Origin: Candidatus Hydrogenedentota bacterium
Lineage (GTDB): Bacteria > Hydrogenedentota > Hydrogenedentia > Hydrogenedentales > SLHB01
Length of the DNA: 18,941 nt
Assembly: GCA_035416745.1 (NCBI GenBank)
Contig: DAOLNV010000016.1
Coordinates: 62,602-81,542, forward strand
Direction: 5' to 3'
Shown: piece after piece, positions 1-7,749 of the stretch
Numbering within the stretch: position 1 is the first letter of the stretch
Layout: the number at the start of each line of letters is the position of its first letter
Program-made: the position numbers and the translations under genes
The notes under the pieces: model-generated
What the model was told of the DNA's origin: nothing
The model's input: the letters and a program-made list of their open reading frames with translations, nothing else
Database searches by the model: none

Positions 1-60
1 CTGGAGGCAGGGGGCTCGATATCCCTGGGCTACGTTCTGCCGCCCCTTCGGGGCTCCGGA
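1..60. repeat. Edge of a palindromic intergenic repeat
   Basis: The window opens in non-coding sequence with a GC-rich hairpin: GCCCC (42-46), loop TTC, GGGGC (50-54). The surrounding text resembles dispersed palindromic intergenic repeats that I recall from several environmental phyla. Only one copy is visible and the left end is cut, so its family and true limits cannot be set. Confidence 0.35.
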
Positions 61-208
61 CATGCGACTCTTGCAACCGCAATGTTTTGAAGCGGGCGGT
101 AGCGCGCGGGTCAGACGTTCCCCCTATGCCCCCGGCGAGGAAATGGTCGAGCAGGGCGCGCACATGGCCGTCCGCGGCGCTTTTCCGGGCTTTGCAGGGA
201 TCGTTCGG

Positions 209-239
209 TTGACAGGGCATGTATGGTCGCGGTTATCAT
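209..239 (+). promoter_or_regulatory. Predicted sigma70-type promoter of fdxA
   Basis: A perfect TTGACA -35 box lies at 209-214. An 18-nt spacer leads to TTATCA (233-238), or 19 nt to TATCAT (234-239). Transcription would start near 245, giving a leader of about 80 nt before the ferredoxin start at 326. Apart from this promoter I see nothing supported in the gene-free stretch 61-325; the open frame there that joins the ferredoxin frame has no family features. Confidence 0.5.
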
Positions 240-325
240 TGGCGCGGGATAGTCCACGACCACTGGACAGCCCGAAACGCTTTACCTTTTCCCGATACGC
301 TCGGTTATGTACAGGAGACCTATCC

Positions 326-670
326 ATGACGCATGTGGTGACGGAGGCGTGCATCAACTGCAAGTACACGGATTGCGTGGCGGTATGCCCGGTGGACTGC
401 TTCCACGAGGGCGCGAACATGCTTGTCATCGATCCTCAGGAGTGCATTGACTGCGGGGCGTGCGTAGACGAATGCCCGGTTCATGCCATCTATCCTGAGG
501 AAGATTTGCCGGAAGAGTATCAGGATTACGTCCAGTTCAACATTGAATACGCGGCCAAGTGGCCTCTAATCACCCAGGGCCAGGCGCCGCTCGACACGGC
601 AGAGCAGTTCAAAGACGTCCAGCATAAGGGAGAATTCTTCGATCCCTCGCCTGCCGAACGTGGCGAGTAG
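326..670 (+). CDS. fdxA: 7Fe ferredoxin (3Fe-4S/4Fe-4S), FdxA type
   Basis: A 114-residue soluble electron carrier of the Azotobacter FdI/FdxA family. All nine N-terminal cysteines of that family are present. By analogy with FdI, C9, C17 and C50 bind the 3Fe-4S cluster, and C21, C40, C43 and C46 bind the 4Fe-4S cluster. C12 and C25 match the family's non-ligand cysteines. The C-terminal tail of about 60 residues (EEDLPEEYQ, then FNIEYAAKWP) is also typical and gives the usual length of 105-115. The frame is open further upstream to 62, but ATG 326 is preferred: AGGAG lies 8 nt before it and the family begins at this point. The stop sits in a hairpin shared with the convergent sialidase gene, 15 nt away. 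The redox partner is unknown; no partner gene is adjacent. Confidence 0.95.
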   Translation: MTHVVTEACINCKYTDCVAVCPVDCFHEGANMLVIDPQECIDCGACVDECPVHAIYPEEDLPEEYQDYVQFNIEYAAKWPLITQGQAPLDTAEQFKDVQHKGEFFDPSPAERGE

Positions 671-691
671 CCCAGAACCCAGGCGCTACTC
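646..691. terminator. Hairpins between convergent fdxA and sialidase genes
   Basis: Two alternative perfect stems lie here: CTCGCC (646-651) with GGCGAG (662-667), and GAGTAGC (665-671) with GCTACTC (685-691). The second stem contains the stop codons of both convergent genes (TAG 668-670 on + and its mirror at 686-688 on -). There is no U-tract on either side, so it may be an RNA-end-stabilising structure rather than a classical intrinsic terminator. Confidence 0.35.
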
Positions 692-1768
692 CTCGAGCGG
701 GCGCCAATGCGTGCCCACGAGACAGGGCGTTTCGCCGGGGCGCTCGGGCTGGTAGCAGACGGTCCAGATTGAGCCGTCCTCGAGCTGGACTGACGCCGGA
801 TACCCGATATCGCTATCCCACGCGGCCGTCAGCCGGACTTCGCGGGCCACGTCCCACGTCGCGCCATTGTCGCGGCTGAAACATGCGTATTGCCCGAAGG
901 GCTCCCAGCGTTTGGCGTATACAGCCAGCAGCCGGTTGTCACGCAGGCGGAGCACGTGGGGCGGATACCCGTGCATTTCGGTCACATGAGGCGCGGCCCA
1001 CGTCTTGCCGCCGTCCGCGCTTTCGGACTGGCGGATGCGGTGGGGTTCAAAACAGTCCCGGAAAAGAATGATGAGTCCTCCGTTGGCGTGTTCGGCCACG
1101 TGGCACTCGTCGTATTCGAGCATTCTCGCGCCCTCGGGGACGGGGAACGTCCCGATGGTGCGCCAGGACCGGCCGTCATCGAGGGACTCCTGGATGGCCA
1201 CGTCAAACGTCTTGGAATGGGACTCGTGGGGCCGCTGCCCGGCGAACAGGAGGCGTCCGTCGGCGAGTTGGATGGGTCCATGCGGGGTCGTGACCTCGGT
1301 GCGGACAGGGTTGCCCCAGGTATGGCCGTTGTCTTCGGAGCGTATGACCCAATGGCCCTGCCATTCGCCGCCGCCGGGATTCGTGAACCAGCTCACGAGC
1401 ATCGTGCCTTTTGCGGTGCGGATGATGCCGGAATCGCGATCGTCAATGGGCGTATCGAAGACCGTGACGGGAGCGCTCCACGTCTCGCCTCCGTCGCTGC
1501 TGCGGATCAGCTGGACCTTGCCGTCCGGGGAGACATGGGCGTTGCGGTCGCCCGAGAAGACGGCCAGCAGGTCTCCGTTCGGGGCCTGCGCGATCGAGGG
1601 CCAGCCGATGAAACGGCCCGGCTCTTTGCAGAGGGTTTTGACGGCGAGTATGCGGGCTGCGGCCTGCTCGGCGGGGACGCCGTCCGCCGGGGTGGCCTGT
1701 GCGGCTGAAACCGGCGACGCCGCGGCAGCGGCAATCAGCGCGAGCATCAGATTCAGAAATGTACGCAT
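686..1768 (-). CDS. Exported sialidase / BNR-repeat exo-alpha-sialidase-like protein
   Basis: A 360-residue protein of the six-bladed beta-propeller sialidase superfamily. Five Asp-box motifs (S-x-D-x-G-x-[TS]-W) begin near residues 90, 144, 195, 250 and 298, as expected for a propeller. GRFIGWPSIAQAPNGD (51-66) is the first-blade region. The N-terminus (MRTFLNLMLALIAAAA, cleavage near VSAA) is a signal peptide, so it acts in the periplasm, at the surface or outside. I chose ATG 1768 because the signal peptide starts there and the upstream gene stops 4 nt before it; the in-frame extension to 2014 lies inside that gene. Family members cleave terminal sialic acids, but many BNR proteins in environmental bacteria have unproven substrates. 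It is the second gene of a tight pair with the methyltransferase. Confidence 0.85.
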   Translation of the reverse strand: MRTFLNLMLALIAAAAASPVSAAQATPADGVPAEQAAARILAVKTLCKEPGRFIGWPSIAQAPNGDLLAVFSGDRNAHVSPDGKVQLIRSSDGGETWSAPVTVFDTPIDDRDSGIIRTAKGTMLVSWFTNPGGGEWQGHWVIRSEDNGHTWGNPVRTEVTTPHGPIQLADGRLLFAGQRPHESHSKTFDVAIQESLDDGRSWRTIGTFPVPEGARMLEYDECHVAEHANGGLIILFRDCFEPHRIRQSESADGGKTWAAPHVTEMHGYPPHVLRLRDNRLLAVYAKRWEPFGQYACFSRDNGATWDVAREVRLTAAWDSDIGYPASVQLEDGSIWTVCYQPERPGETPCLVGTHWRPLEE

Positions 1769-1772
1769 GGCA

Positions 1773-2669
1773 TCACGCCATGGCTTTGGCGATGGCGCGG
1801 ACGTGGTCCGGGGTCGAGCCGCAACAGCCGCCAATGAAACGAGCGCCCGCTTCGAGAAGTTCGGGCACCGCCTGTGCGTAGATTTCCGGGCCGGCGCGAA
1901 AGACCATGTTTCCGAGCCCGTCGGTTTCGGGCAAGCCGGCGTTGCCTTTGATCCAGATTGGAAGGTCGGCGCCGCACGCGGCGTACTGCCTCGCGATATT
2001 GGGGAAGGTTTCAATGCCCGCGCCGCAGTTAGCCCCGACGAAACTGGCCCCGGAAACCTTGGCCATGGCGTATGCCTGTGCGATGCTCACGCCCATCATG
2101 GTCTTGTCGTTGTTCTCGCCCGAATCGAATGTAAACGATACGCCCACGGGCAGACTGCAGCCTCTGAGCGCGCCCTTGAGGATCGCTTCTGCTTCCACAA
2201 TGTCGCTCTGGGTTTCGATGACGATGGCGTCCGCCCCGCCGGCCTCGAGTACGTGCGCCTGGCGAGCCGCGGCTTCCTCGACCACGGCCGGGTCGATGTC
2301 GCCCATCATGACCATCTTGCCGCAGGGCCCAATCGATGCGAAGACATAGGCTTTGCCTTTGGCGGCGCGCTTGGATATTTCGGCGCCGAGGCGGTTCAAT
2401 TCGGCGGCCTTGTTCGCGAGCAGGTGGCGATTCAGGGCTATCGGGTTGCTGTTGAAGGTATTCGTGAGGATGACCTGGGCGCCGGCGTCCACGTAGTCTT
2501 TAGCGACCGCGAACACGGCATCGGGCCGTTCGAGGTTCCAGACGTCGCAGATATAGCCGGGATCGCCGCCCCGTTTGGCCATTTCAGTGCCCCAGGCGCC
2601 ATCGGTGCACAATGGCGGCAACTCTTTGATATTCTGGCGGGTGAGTTTCACGTTTGGATCGAATTGCAT
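1773..2669 (-). CDS. Homocysteine S-methyltransferase family protein (BHMT/MetH N-domain type)
   Basis: A 298-residue single-domain (beta/alpha)8 protein of the Pfam S-methyl_trans family. DGAWGTEMAKRG (23-34) is the family N-terminal signature. The zinc thiolates are present: C215 in GANCG and C282-C283 in FIGGCCGSTPDHV near the C-terminus. Homologues move a methyl group to homocysteine from methylcobalamin/methyl-THF, betaine or S-methylmethionine. The protein lacks the cobalamin and folate domains of full-length MetH, so the methyl donor is open. ATG 2669 has a GAGG Shine-Dalgarno about 7-8 nt upstream and is preferred over an in-frame ATG at 2696. The stop is followed 4 nt later by the sialidase start, suggesting translational coupling. 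Confidence 0.85.
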   Translation of the reverse strand: MQFDPNVKLTRQNIKELPPLCTDGAWGTEMAKRGGDPGYICDVWNLERPDAVFAVAKDYVDAGAQVILTNTFNSNPIALNRHLLANKAAELNRLGAEISKRAAKGKAYVFASIGPCGKMVMMGDIDPAVVEEAAARQAHVLEAGGADAIVIETQSDIVEAEAILKGALRGCSLPVGVSFTFDSGENNDKTMMGVSIAQAYAMAKVSGASFVGANCGAGIETFPNIARQYAACGADLPIWIKGNAGLPETDGLGNMVFRAGPEIYAQAVPELLEAGARFIGGCCGSTPDHVRAIAKAMA

Positions 2670-2816
2670 GGGAGACCTCGCTTCCTTTCGCTTCACTCAG
2701 CTCTAAGCCCACATCCTGGAGGCGACCGAATCAGGTGTTATTCTCGCAGACTCGCCGGGGAATTGCCAGATGGATCATGGCATCGGGTACAACCGGCGGT
2801 ACCGGTGCCCAGCGTC

Positions 2817-3863
2817 TCACCCGGTCTTCTTGTTCGGCGCCAGGATTCGCACGCAGGCATCATACACCATCGTGGGGGTGATGGGGCTGAGGGTGGTTTC
2901 TGCTGCTTCTTCGGCGGGGGCGAGCTCGCGGGCGCGCTCGGGCGTGAGCACCTCGCACGTGCTCTGGTAGGGGGCATGCTGGAGGGCGTTGGTGCCCGTG
3001 AAAATAGCGACCACGGGCGTGCCCATGGCGGCCGCGATATGCATGGGGCCGGTATCGCCGCCCACATACAGGTCCGCGCGGTTCATCAGCCAGGCGTAAT
3101 GCTTGAGGTCGGGCGTCTCGGGGGCAATGACGGGGCTCCGGCGGCAGCGGTCGAACACTTTCTGCGCGATGTGCCGTTGGCCGGGTCCCCAAGTCAACAT
3201 GACCTCGTAACGGCCGTCGGCGATGAGCAGGTCGCATACTTCCGCAAAATAGTCCAGGGGCCAGCGTTTCTCACGGCGGTCGACCGGGGCGTGTACGGCG
3301 ACCAGGCGTTTTCCGGCCTCGAAGGTGCTGTCGACGAACTCGTCGACGGAGTCCTGTACATCGGGCGGGACTTCGATCGTCGCTCCGGGCCAGCCGGCCC
3401 TCGAAGGCACCACCGCCTCGCAGAGGATCACGTTTTCTTCGACGCGATTGAGGGTGCGGGGCGGCAACTTGGTTCGGCGGTTGGTGAAGAGGTAACTGAG
3501 TTCCTGGCTGCGAGGGCGGGCAAAGCCGTACCGTTTCCGCGCGCGGGACGTCCACGCGATGAGGCCGCTCTTGAGGATGCCGTGGAAGTCGATGACGATG
3601 TCATAGCGGCGGTTGCGTATGTTGTTGCACAGTGCCAGGAACGCTTTTGCGGCCTTCCACGCGCCTTCGGGCCGGTCAAACACGATCGTTCCATCCAGGG
3701 AAGGGTGGTCGATGCAGATATCAGCGGCTTTTTTCTCTACGACCCAGTCGATATGGGCATCGGGCAGGGCGTCGCGGAGAATCTGAAGCGCGGGGAGCAC
3801 GCGCACAACGTCGCCGATGGCACTCAGGCGTATGATCAGGATACGAGGGCTGCCGCCCACCAT
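2817..3863 (-). CDS. Glycosyltransferase family 9 (heptosyltransferase-like)
   Basis: About 348 residues with the GT-B fold signature of ADP-heptose:LPS heptosyltransferases (WaaC/WaaF family). The N-terminal strand RILIIRLSAIGDVVRVLPAL is the acceptor-side motif. VHAPVDRREKRWP corresponds to the usual H-P-G-x-x-x-x-K-R-W motif. The C-terminal donor-site motif is GGDTGPMHIAAAMGTPVVAIF. It is expected at the inner face of the cytoplasmic membrane, adding a sugar to lipopolysaccharide core or a related glycolipid. ATG 3863 puts the conserved strand right at the N-terminus; ATG 3926, with a GGGGGA stretch close upstream, would add 21 residues and is a real alternative. A tRNA-Ser gene lies 38-102 nt upstream on the same strand with no terminator between, so co-transcription is likely. 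The donor sugar cannot be read from sequence. Confidence 0.88.
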   Translation of the reverse strand: MVGGSPRILIIRLSAIGDVVRVLPALQILRDALPDAHIDWVVEKKAADICIDHPSLDGTIVFDRPEGAWKAAKAFLALCNNIRNRRYDIVIDFHGILKSGLIAWTSRARKRYGFARPRSQELSYLFTNRRTKLPPRTLNRVEENVILCEAVVPSRAGWPGATIEVPPDVQDSVDEFVDSTFEAGKRLVAVHAPVDRREKRWPLDYFAEVCDLLIADGRYEVMLTWGPGQRHIAQKVFDRCRRSPVIAPETPDLKHYAWLMNRADLYVGGDTGPMHIAAAMGTPVVAIFTGTNALQHAPYQSTCEVLTPERARELAPAEEAAETTLSPITPTMVYDACVRILAPNKKTG

Positions 3864-3962
3864 ATTGGGTGCACGTTCCTTGCTCTTGTACGGGGTGGAT
3901 GCGATGCCCTGCCGGGAAGCGGGCATCCCGTCCCCCTGTATTGGTTCTGTAAATACTTGGAA

Positions 3963-4057
<95 letters not shown>

Positions 4058-4070
4058 GCACGATGATGGA

Positions 4071-4100
4071 ATTGTAGGGGCTTGGCGGGCCGAAAGTCAA
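4071..4100 (-). promoter_or_regulatory. Predicted promoter of tRNA-Ser and probably the GT9 gene
   Basis: On the minus strand, TTGACT (4100-4095) and TACAAT (4076-4071) are separated by 18 nt. The expected start is about 7 nt before the mature tRNA 5' end, as is common for tRNA genes. No terminator-like hairpin follows the tRNA, so this promoter probably also drives the glycosyltransferase. Confidence 0.55.
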
Positions 4101-4173
4101 ACAGCCACACGTGCTTACGATGCGCGCTCAGAGCTTGTGCCAACGCGGTTTTGGGTGCATGGGGGTGCGTTTT

Positions 4174-4203
4174 TTGCGCGCGGGGGCGTTTCGCGGCTAT
4201 AAT
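4174..4203 (+). promoter_or_regulatory. Predicted promoter of trxA
   Basis: A consensus -10 box TATAAT (4198-4203) is preceded after 18 nt by a weaker -35, TTGCGC (4174-4179). Transcription would start near 4210, leaving a leader of about 137 nt before trxA. Confidence 0.5.
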
Positions 4204-4346
4204 TCCGGTACCATCGCCAAGGTAACAGCCCGGCGGGAATACTTTCGGGCGCGTTGACCTTACCTTAACGAGCTTATGCAGCCCCGGCAAAACGGAAACC
4301 AGATTCCTTGCCTGATTAGTACTTGTAGTCCAGGAGGTCTTTACGC

Positions 4347-4667
4347 ATGGGTAACGCTCGGGAACTTACGAAAGAGAATTTCGACACTGTGGTCGGCAGC
4401 GGCGTGACGCTGGTGGACTTCTGGGCCGAGTGGTGCGGCCCCTGCCGCATGATGACGCCGGCCATCGAGGAACTCGCCGCCCAGTACAGCAACAAGGCAA
4501 CCATCGCCAAAGTGAACGTCGACAACGAGAGCGACTTGGCTGCCAAGTACAACGTATCGAGCATTCCGACGCTTGTGGTGTTCAAGGACGGCCAGGTTGC
4601 CCGTCAGTTCATCGGGGTAACCTCGAAGTCGGATTTGGCGAAAGCGATCGACAGCGCCCTGGGTTGA
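4347..4667 (+). CDS. trxA: Thioredoxin
   Basis: A 106-residue cytoplasmic thioredoxin, the usual length for the family. It reduces protein disulfides and is recycled by thioredoxin reductase, which is not in the window. The active site is WCGPC with C30 and C33, preceded by VDFWAEW. The cis-proline motif SSIPTLVVFKDGQ follows at about residues 72-84, and the C-terminal helix ends the protein. ATG 4347 has AGGAGGT at 4332-4338, 8 nt upstream, which is near ideal and suggests high expression. It has its own -10 box TATAAT at 4198-4203. The gap of 236 nt to asd, with a separate -10 candidate for asd, suggests independent transcription of the two genes. Confidence 0.97.
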   Translation: MGNARELTKENFDTVVGSGVTLVDFWAEWCGPCRMMTPAIEELAAQYSNKATIAKVNVDNESDLAAKYNVSSIPTLVVFKDGQVARQFIGVTSKSDLAKAIDSALG

Positions 4668-4794
4668 GAAGGCGCGCGTTCTTCCGGTTGACAGGAAATG
4701 GCCGTCGTGCGGCGGGTGCGTGATGGTGTGCGGAATCGCGTTGCCATCCGCCCGCAACGTTACGGACGTTGGTGATCGTGCAATCGGTTTTCGC

Positions 4795-4800
4795 TACAAT
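4795..4800 (+). promoter_or_regulatory. Possible -10 box of asd promoter
   Basis: TACAAT at 4795-4800 is a good -10 match about 100 nt before asd. No convincing -35 lies at 17 nt; TTGGTG (4769-4774) is at 20 nt. The call is therefore weak. Confidence 0.3.
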
Positions 4801-4866
4801 ACGCCGCTCTTGCGCGGGTGCGCATACGCTCGCAGAATTAGAAGCGTAATTTCCCATAGTCTCAAC

Positions 4867-4882
4867 CCCGCCAACAGGCGGG
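4867..4882 (+). promoter_or_regulatory. Leader hairpin directly before the asd ribosome binding site
   Basis: A perfect 6-bp GC stem CCCGCC (4867-4872), loop AACA, GGCGGG (4877-4882) ends 5 nt before the AAGGAG Shine-Dalgarno (4888-4893). It could influence ribosome access or protect the 5' end, or be leftover from a terminator. No regulator-binding signature is visible. Confidence 0.3.
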
Positions 4883-4903
4883 AACAGAAGGAGTCTGGCT
4901 GAC

Positions 4904-5908
4904 ATGTCTCAGAAGGTCGTTGCCGTAGCCGGTGCAACCGGCATGGTCGGCAGGCAGATGCTGCTTGTTCTCGAAGAACGCGATTTCCCCGTGAAATCGT
5001 TGAAGCCGCTCGCTTCCGAGCGGTCCAAGGGCAAGACCGTGACGTTCAAGGGCGAAGAGATCCCGGTGCAGGTGCTGACCGAGGATTCGTTCAAAGGGGT
5101 GGACATCGCCCTGTTCAGCGCGGGCGGGGGCACGAGCAAGCATTTCGCGCCGTTTGCCGCGAAAGACGGTTGCGTGGTCATCGACAATTCGAGTGCGTGG
5201 CGGATGGACCCGAAGGTGCCGCTGGTCGTGCCGGAAGTGAATCCCGATGATGTTGGATGGCACGAGGGCATCATTGCCAACCCGAATTGTTCGACCATCC
5301 AGATGGTGGTGGTGTTGAAACCGCTCCATGACGCGGCGACGATTACGCGGGTGGTGGTCTCGACCTACCAGGCCGTGTCGGGGGCGGGGAAAGCGGCTGT
5401 TGACGAGTTGTACGCTCAGACCCGGGCAGTCCTGGCGGGCGAGGAACCGGTGTGCCACGTTTTCCCGCACCCCATCGCGTTCAACTGCATCCCACAGATT
5501 CCTCAGAGCAAGGCGTTCGGGGACAACGGCTACACGACCGAAGAGATGAAGATGGTCAACGAGACCAAGAAGATCCTGGGGGATGACAGCATCCGGGTGA
5601 CCGCGACAACGGTGCGCGTGCCGGTTGATACGGGGCACAGCGAATCCGTCAACGTGGAGACGGTCTCGAAACTCACGGTCTCGCAGGCGCGCGAGCTGTT
5701 GTCAAGGGCGCCGGGTGTGGTTGTGCAGGACGACCCCGCGAAGCAGCTCTATCCTCTGGCCATCCATGCGGCGGGCAAGGGCGAGACGTTCGTCGGCCGG
5801 ATCCGCGAAGACATCTCCCATCCCAGCGCGCTGGACATGTGGATCGTCTCGGATAACCTCCTCAAGGGAGCGGCATACAACGCGGTCCAGATAGCCGAGC
5901 TGCTCTAA
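4904..5908 (+). CDS. asd: Aspartate-semialdehyde dehydrogenase
   Basis: A 334-residue cytoplasmic enzyme that reduces L-4-aspartyl phosphate to aspartate semialdehyde with NADPH. This is the branch step to lysine/diaminopimelate, threonine and methionine. The Rossmann motif GATGMVG is at 10-16. SAGGGTSK (72-79) binds phosphate. The nucleophile C129 lies in NPNCSTIQM, and the catalytic histidine H245 lies in RVPVDTGHSE. The length and the SERSKGK loop fit the Asd family of Bacteria and archaea-like branches rather than the longer enterobacterial enzyme. ATG 4904 has AAGGAG 10 nt upstream. The gene stands alone on its strand and faces the GT39 gene; no other lysine-pathway gene is nearby. Confidence 0.96.
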   Translation: MSQKVVAVAGATGMVGRQMLLVLEERDFPVKSLKPLASERSKGKTVTFKGEEIPVQVLTEDSFKGVDIALFSAGGGTSKHFAPFAAKDGCVVIDNSSAWRMDPKVPLVVPEVNPDDVGWHEGIIANPNCSTIQMVVVLKPLHDAATITRVVVSTYQAVSGAGKAAVDELYAQTRAVLAGEEPVCHVFPHPIAFNCIPQIPQSKAFGDNGYTTEEMKMVNETKKILGDDSIRVTATTVRVPVDTGHSESVNVETVSKLTVSQARELLSRAPGVVVQDDPAKQLYPLAIHAAGKGETFVGRIREDISHPSALDMWIVSDNLLKGAAYNAVQIAELL

Positions 5909-5942
5909 GCGACGCAGCGCCGCCGTAAGAGGCGTATGGCAA

Positions 5943-5959
5943 TCCGCCCCTGCGGCGGA
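5943..5959. terminator. Hairpin between convergent asd and GT39 genes
   Basis: TCCGCC (5943-5948), loop CCTGC, GGCGGA (5954-5959) forms a perfect 6-bp stem in the 131-nt gap between the convergent stops. It has no U-tract on either strand, so termination is only suggested by its location. Confidence 0.3.
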
Positions 5960-6039
5960 GAACGGTGGTCTTCCGGGCTTGGGGCCGGGGAGTTCCCCGC
6001 GATGATGCGTATGAGTATTCCGCGGGCAAACCTGGATGG

Positions 6040-7635
6040 TCAAGGGGATGCTTTTCTTTGCGCCTCGCGTTCGATGGCTTCGCGCAAGTTCTGCATGGAC
6101 TCTTCGAACTTGGGCGCGAGCTGCGGCGCGCGTGCGATGGCCGCTTCGTACTGTTTCAGCGCTTCCGCGTAGCGGCCCTTGATTTCGTAGCCGGAGGCCA
6201 TGTTGTAGTAGTCGGCCCATCGCATCAGGAGATGGTCGTCTCGGCTCATCAGTGCGAAACCCAGCGCGGCCCATGCGGCGAGTATCACGACGGGCACGAC
6301 GGCGAATGCCAGGGCTTCCCGTCGGTCGCCGTTGCGCAGGGCGCGCACCATGCCCCATGCGCCGCGGAACGCCGCCGCCAGGGCCGCGGCCGCAAACACG
6401 AGCAGCACGGCCAAGGCCGGAAGCCGGAGCCGCGACAGCACGAACACGAGAATGATGCTCGCCGAGTACACCGCGAGAAACAACACCAGCAGCACCGCGC
6501 CGTCGCGCCAGCGGCGGTGGGCTTTGGCGAGAAACGTCAGTACGATGCCCACAAGGCCCAGCGGGGCGACCACTCCGAAGGCCAAGGGTATCCGGAGGAA
6601 GGGCGAGAACTGCCGTTTCAGATAGAAGTTCTCGACGTGCGGCACCTCGCCGCTTTGCCAGAAGAGCCTGGTCTTGGTCCACAACAAGCGCGGAACCGAC
6701 GAAGGGTGTTCGCGGATGGACGCCACCAGGTACGGAGTCCAGTTGACGTCGGCCTCGTTGGCCTTTTCGTCGAGGACCACCTTCCACATGGAATGCGGCC
6801 GCTCGTAGGTGCCGCTGGCATCGTACGCGTTGCCGATATAGAGGTTCCACGAGCCGTTCTTCGAGACCAGGACGAACTCGCCGCCGCCGAAATAGTTGGC
6901 CGCGGTAGCGGGCGCGATCGCGAGAACCGCGCCCAGGAGCGCCATGCACGCCGCCGCAGCGCCGCTGCGCCATGCCGGCGAGGCGGTCATGAGCCAGAAT
7001 GCCGCGACCGGGACAAACAGCAGCGCATTGGGACGCGCGACCACGCATAGCCCCAATACAAATCCCGCAGCCAGGAACCGCCACCAGCACCGCGGGCGTT
7101 TCGGGGCGGTTGACCCGTTCCCGGCCGCCTGGCGGTCGTGCGCCCACAACAGAAGGCGCAACGCGGCGAGATTGACAAACACGACCAGCGTTTCCGCGAG
7201 AATCTCGCCCTCGAACAGCAGGAACAGCGGGCAGAACACGGCCAACAACGCCGCGAGCCATGCCTCGAGGTATCCGAAGACGCGCCGCGCCAACGAGAAC
7301 ACCAGCACGCACGAGCAGGCCCCGAGAACGTGCTGGACCAGGCAGGCTGTTTCGTATGTGCAACCGAACCGGAGGAAGGCCATGCCAAGGAAATAGGGAT
7401 AAAGAGGTCCCTGCGTAAACGGGAGCCGGTCCCATCCCAGCCAGAACGTCTGCGCGATTTCCAGTGCCCACCGATGGTAGACGTAATTGTCGCCCCCCCG
7501 CAGGAGCACATCGAACAGGGGGTCATTGGCGCGCATGATCCAGAAATGGACCAGGCGCACCCCCAGCGCCAGCGCGAACACAGCCCAATACGGCGCCGCT
7601 CTTCGTGAAACGATTATGGATACGCCTTTCCGCAT
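6040..7635 (-). CDS. GT39-type membrane glycosyltransferase with C-terminal TPR
   Basis: About 531 residues. Roughly ten hydrophobic segments fill the first 460 residues, and the protein resembles the PMT/ArnT family (GT-C fold), which transfers sugars from polyprenyl-phosphate donors on the outer face of the cytoplasmic membrane. The first extracytoplasmic loop has the acidic GGDNYVYHRWA (47-57; D49 is the likely catalytic position), followed by FTQGPLYPYFLGMAFL. The C-terminal 60 residues (ADYYNMASGYEIKGRYAEALKQYEAAIARAP) are a TPR unit ending in a charged tail. ATG 7635 begins MRKG, just before the first membrane helix. No strong ribosome binding site is seen, and a GTG at 7707 in frame is an alternative start. 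Substrate and acceptor cannot be told from sequence. Confidence 0.8.
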   Translation of the reverse strand: MRKGVSIIVSRRAAPYWAVFALALGVRLVHFWIMRANDPLFDVLLRGGDNYVYHRWALEIAQTFWLGWDRLPFTQGPLYPYFLGMAFLRFGCTYETACLVQHVLGACSCVLVFSLARRVFGYLEAWLAALLAVFCPLFLLFEGEILAETLVVFVNLAALRLLLWAHDRQAAGNGSTAPKRPRCWWRFLAAGFVLGLCVVARPNALLFVPVAAFWLMTASPAWRSGAAAACMALLGAVLAIAPATAANYFGGGEFVLVSKNGSWNLYIGNAYDASGTYERPHSMWKVVLDEKANEADVNWTPYLVASIREHPSSVPRLLWTKTRLFWQSGEVPHVENFYLKRQFSPFLRIPLAFGVVAPLGLVGIVLTFLAKAHRRWRDGAVLLVLFLAVYSASIILVFVLSRLRLPALAVLLVFAAAALAAAFRGAWGMVRALRNGDRREALAFAVVPVVILAAWAALGFALMSRDDHLLMRWADYYNMASGYEIKGRYAEALKQYEAAIARAPQLAPKFEESMQNLREAIEREAQRKASP

Positions 7636-7719
7636 GAGGCTGTATGGTACACGACCCGGCCCCCAAAACGCACCGGAGGATATGCGCCCCGAATCGCCGG
7701 ATAACACGGCGATTGGGGA

Positions 7720-7749
7720 AACTCACACAGAGGCACAACGGACACGGAG
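7720..7749. repeat. Left inverted repeat flanking the GxxExxY gene
   Basis: A 30-nt segment starting AACTCACAC matches the reverse complement of 8171-8200 at 24 of 30 positions without gaps, the first 9 being identical. It overlaps the end of the decayed reading frame. Similar purine-rich ACAC/GAGG motifs next to GxxExxY genes are familiar to me from other genomes, but I cannot cite a characterised element. Confidence 0.6.

Noticed and set aside
62..325. N-terminal extension of the ferredoxin frame
   Set aside because: It has no family features, contains the predicted promoter, and a proper ribosome binding site and family start are at 326.
4862..5638. An open - strand frame of 258 codons
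   Set aside because: It lies wholly antisense to the well-supported asd gene and is rich in His/Arg as expected from its complement.
5702..7471. An open - strand frame of 589 codons
   Set aside because: It overlaps asd antisense and the GT39 gene in another frame; the composition (Arg/Gly/Pro-rich) is that of a shadow frame.
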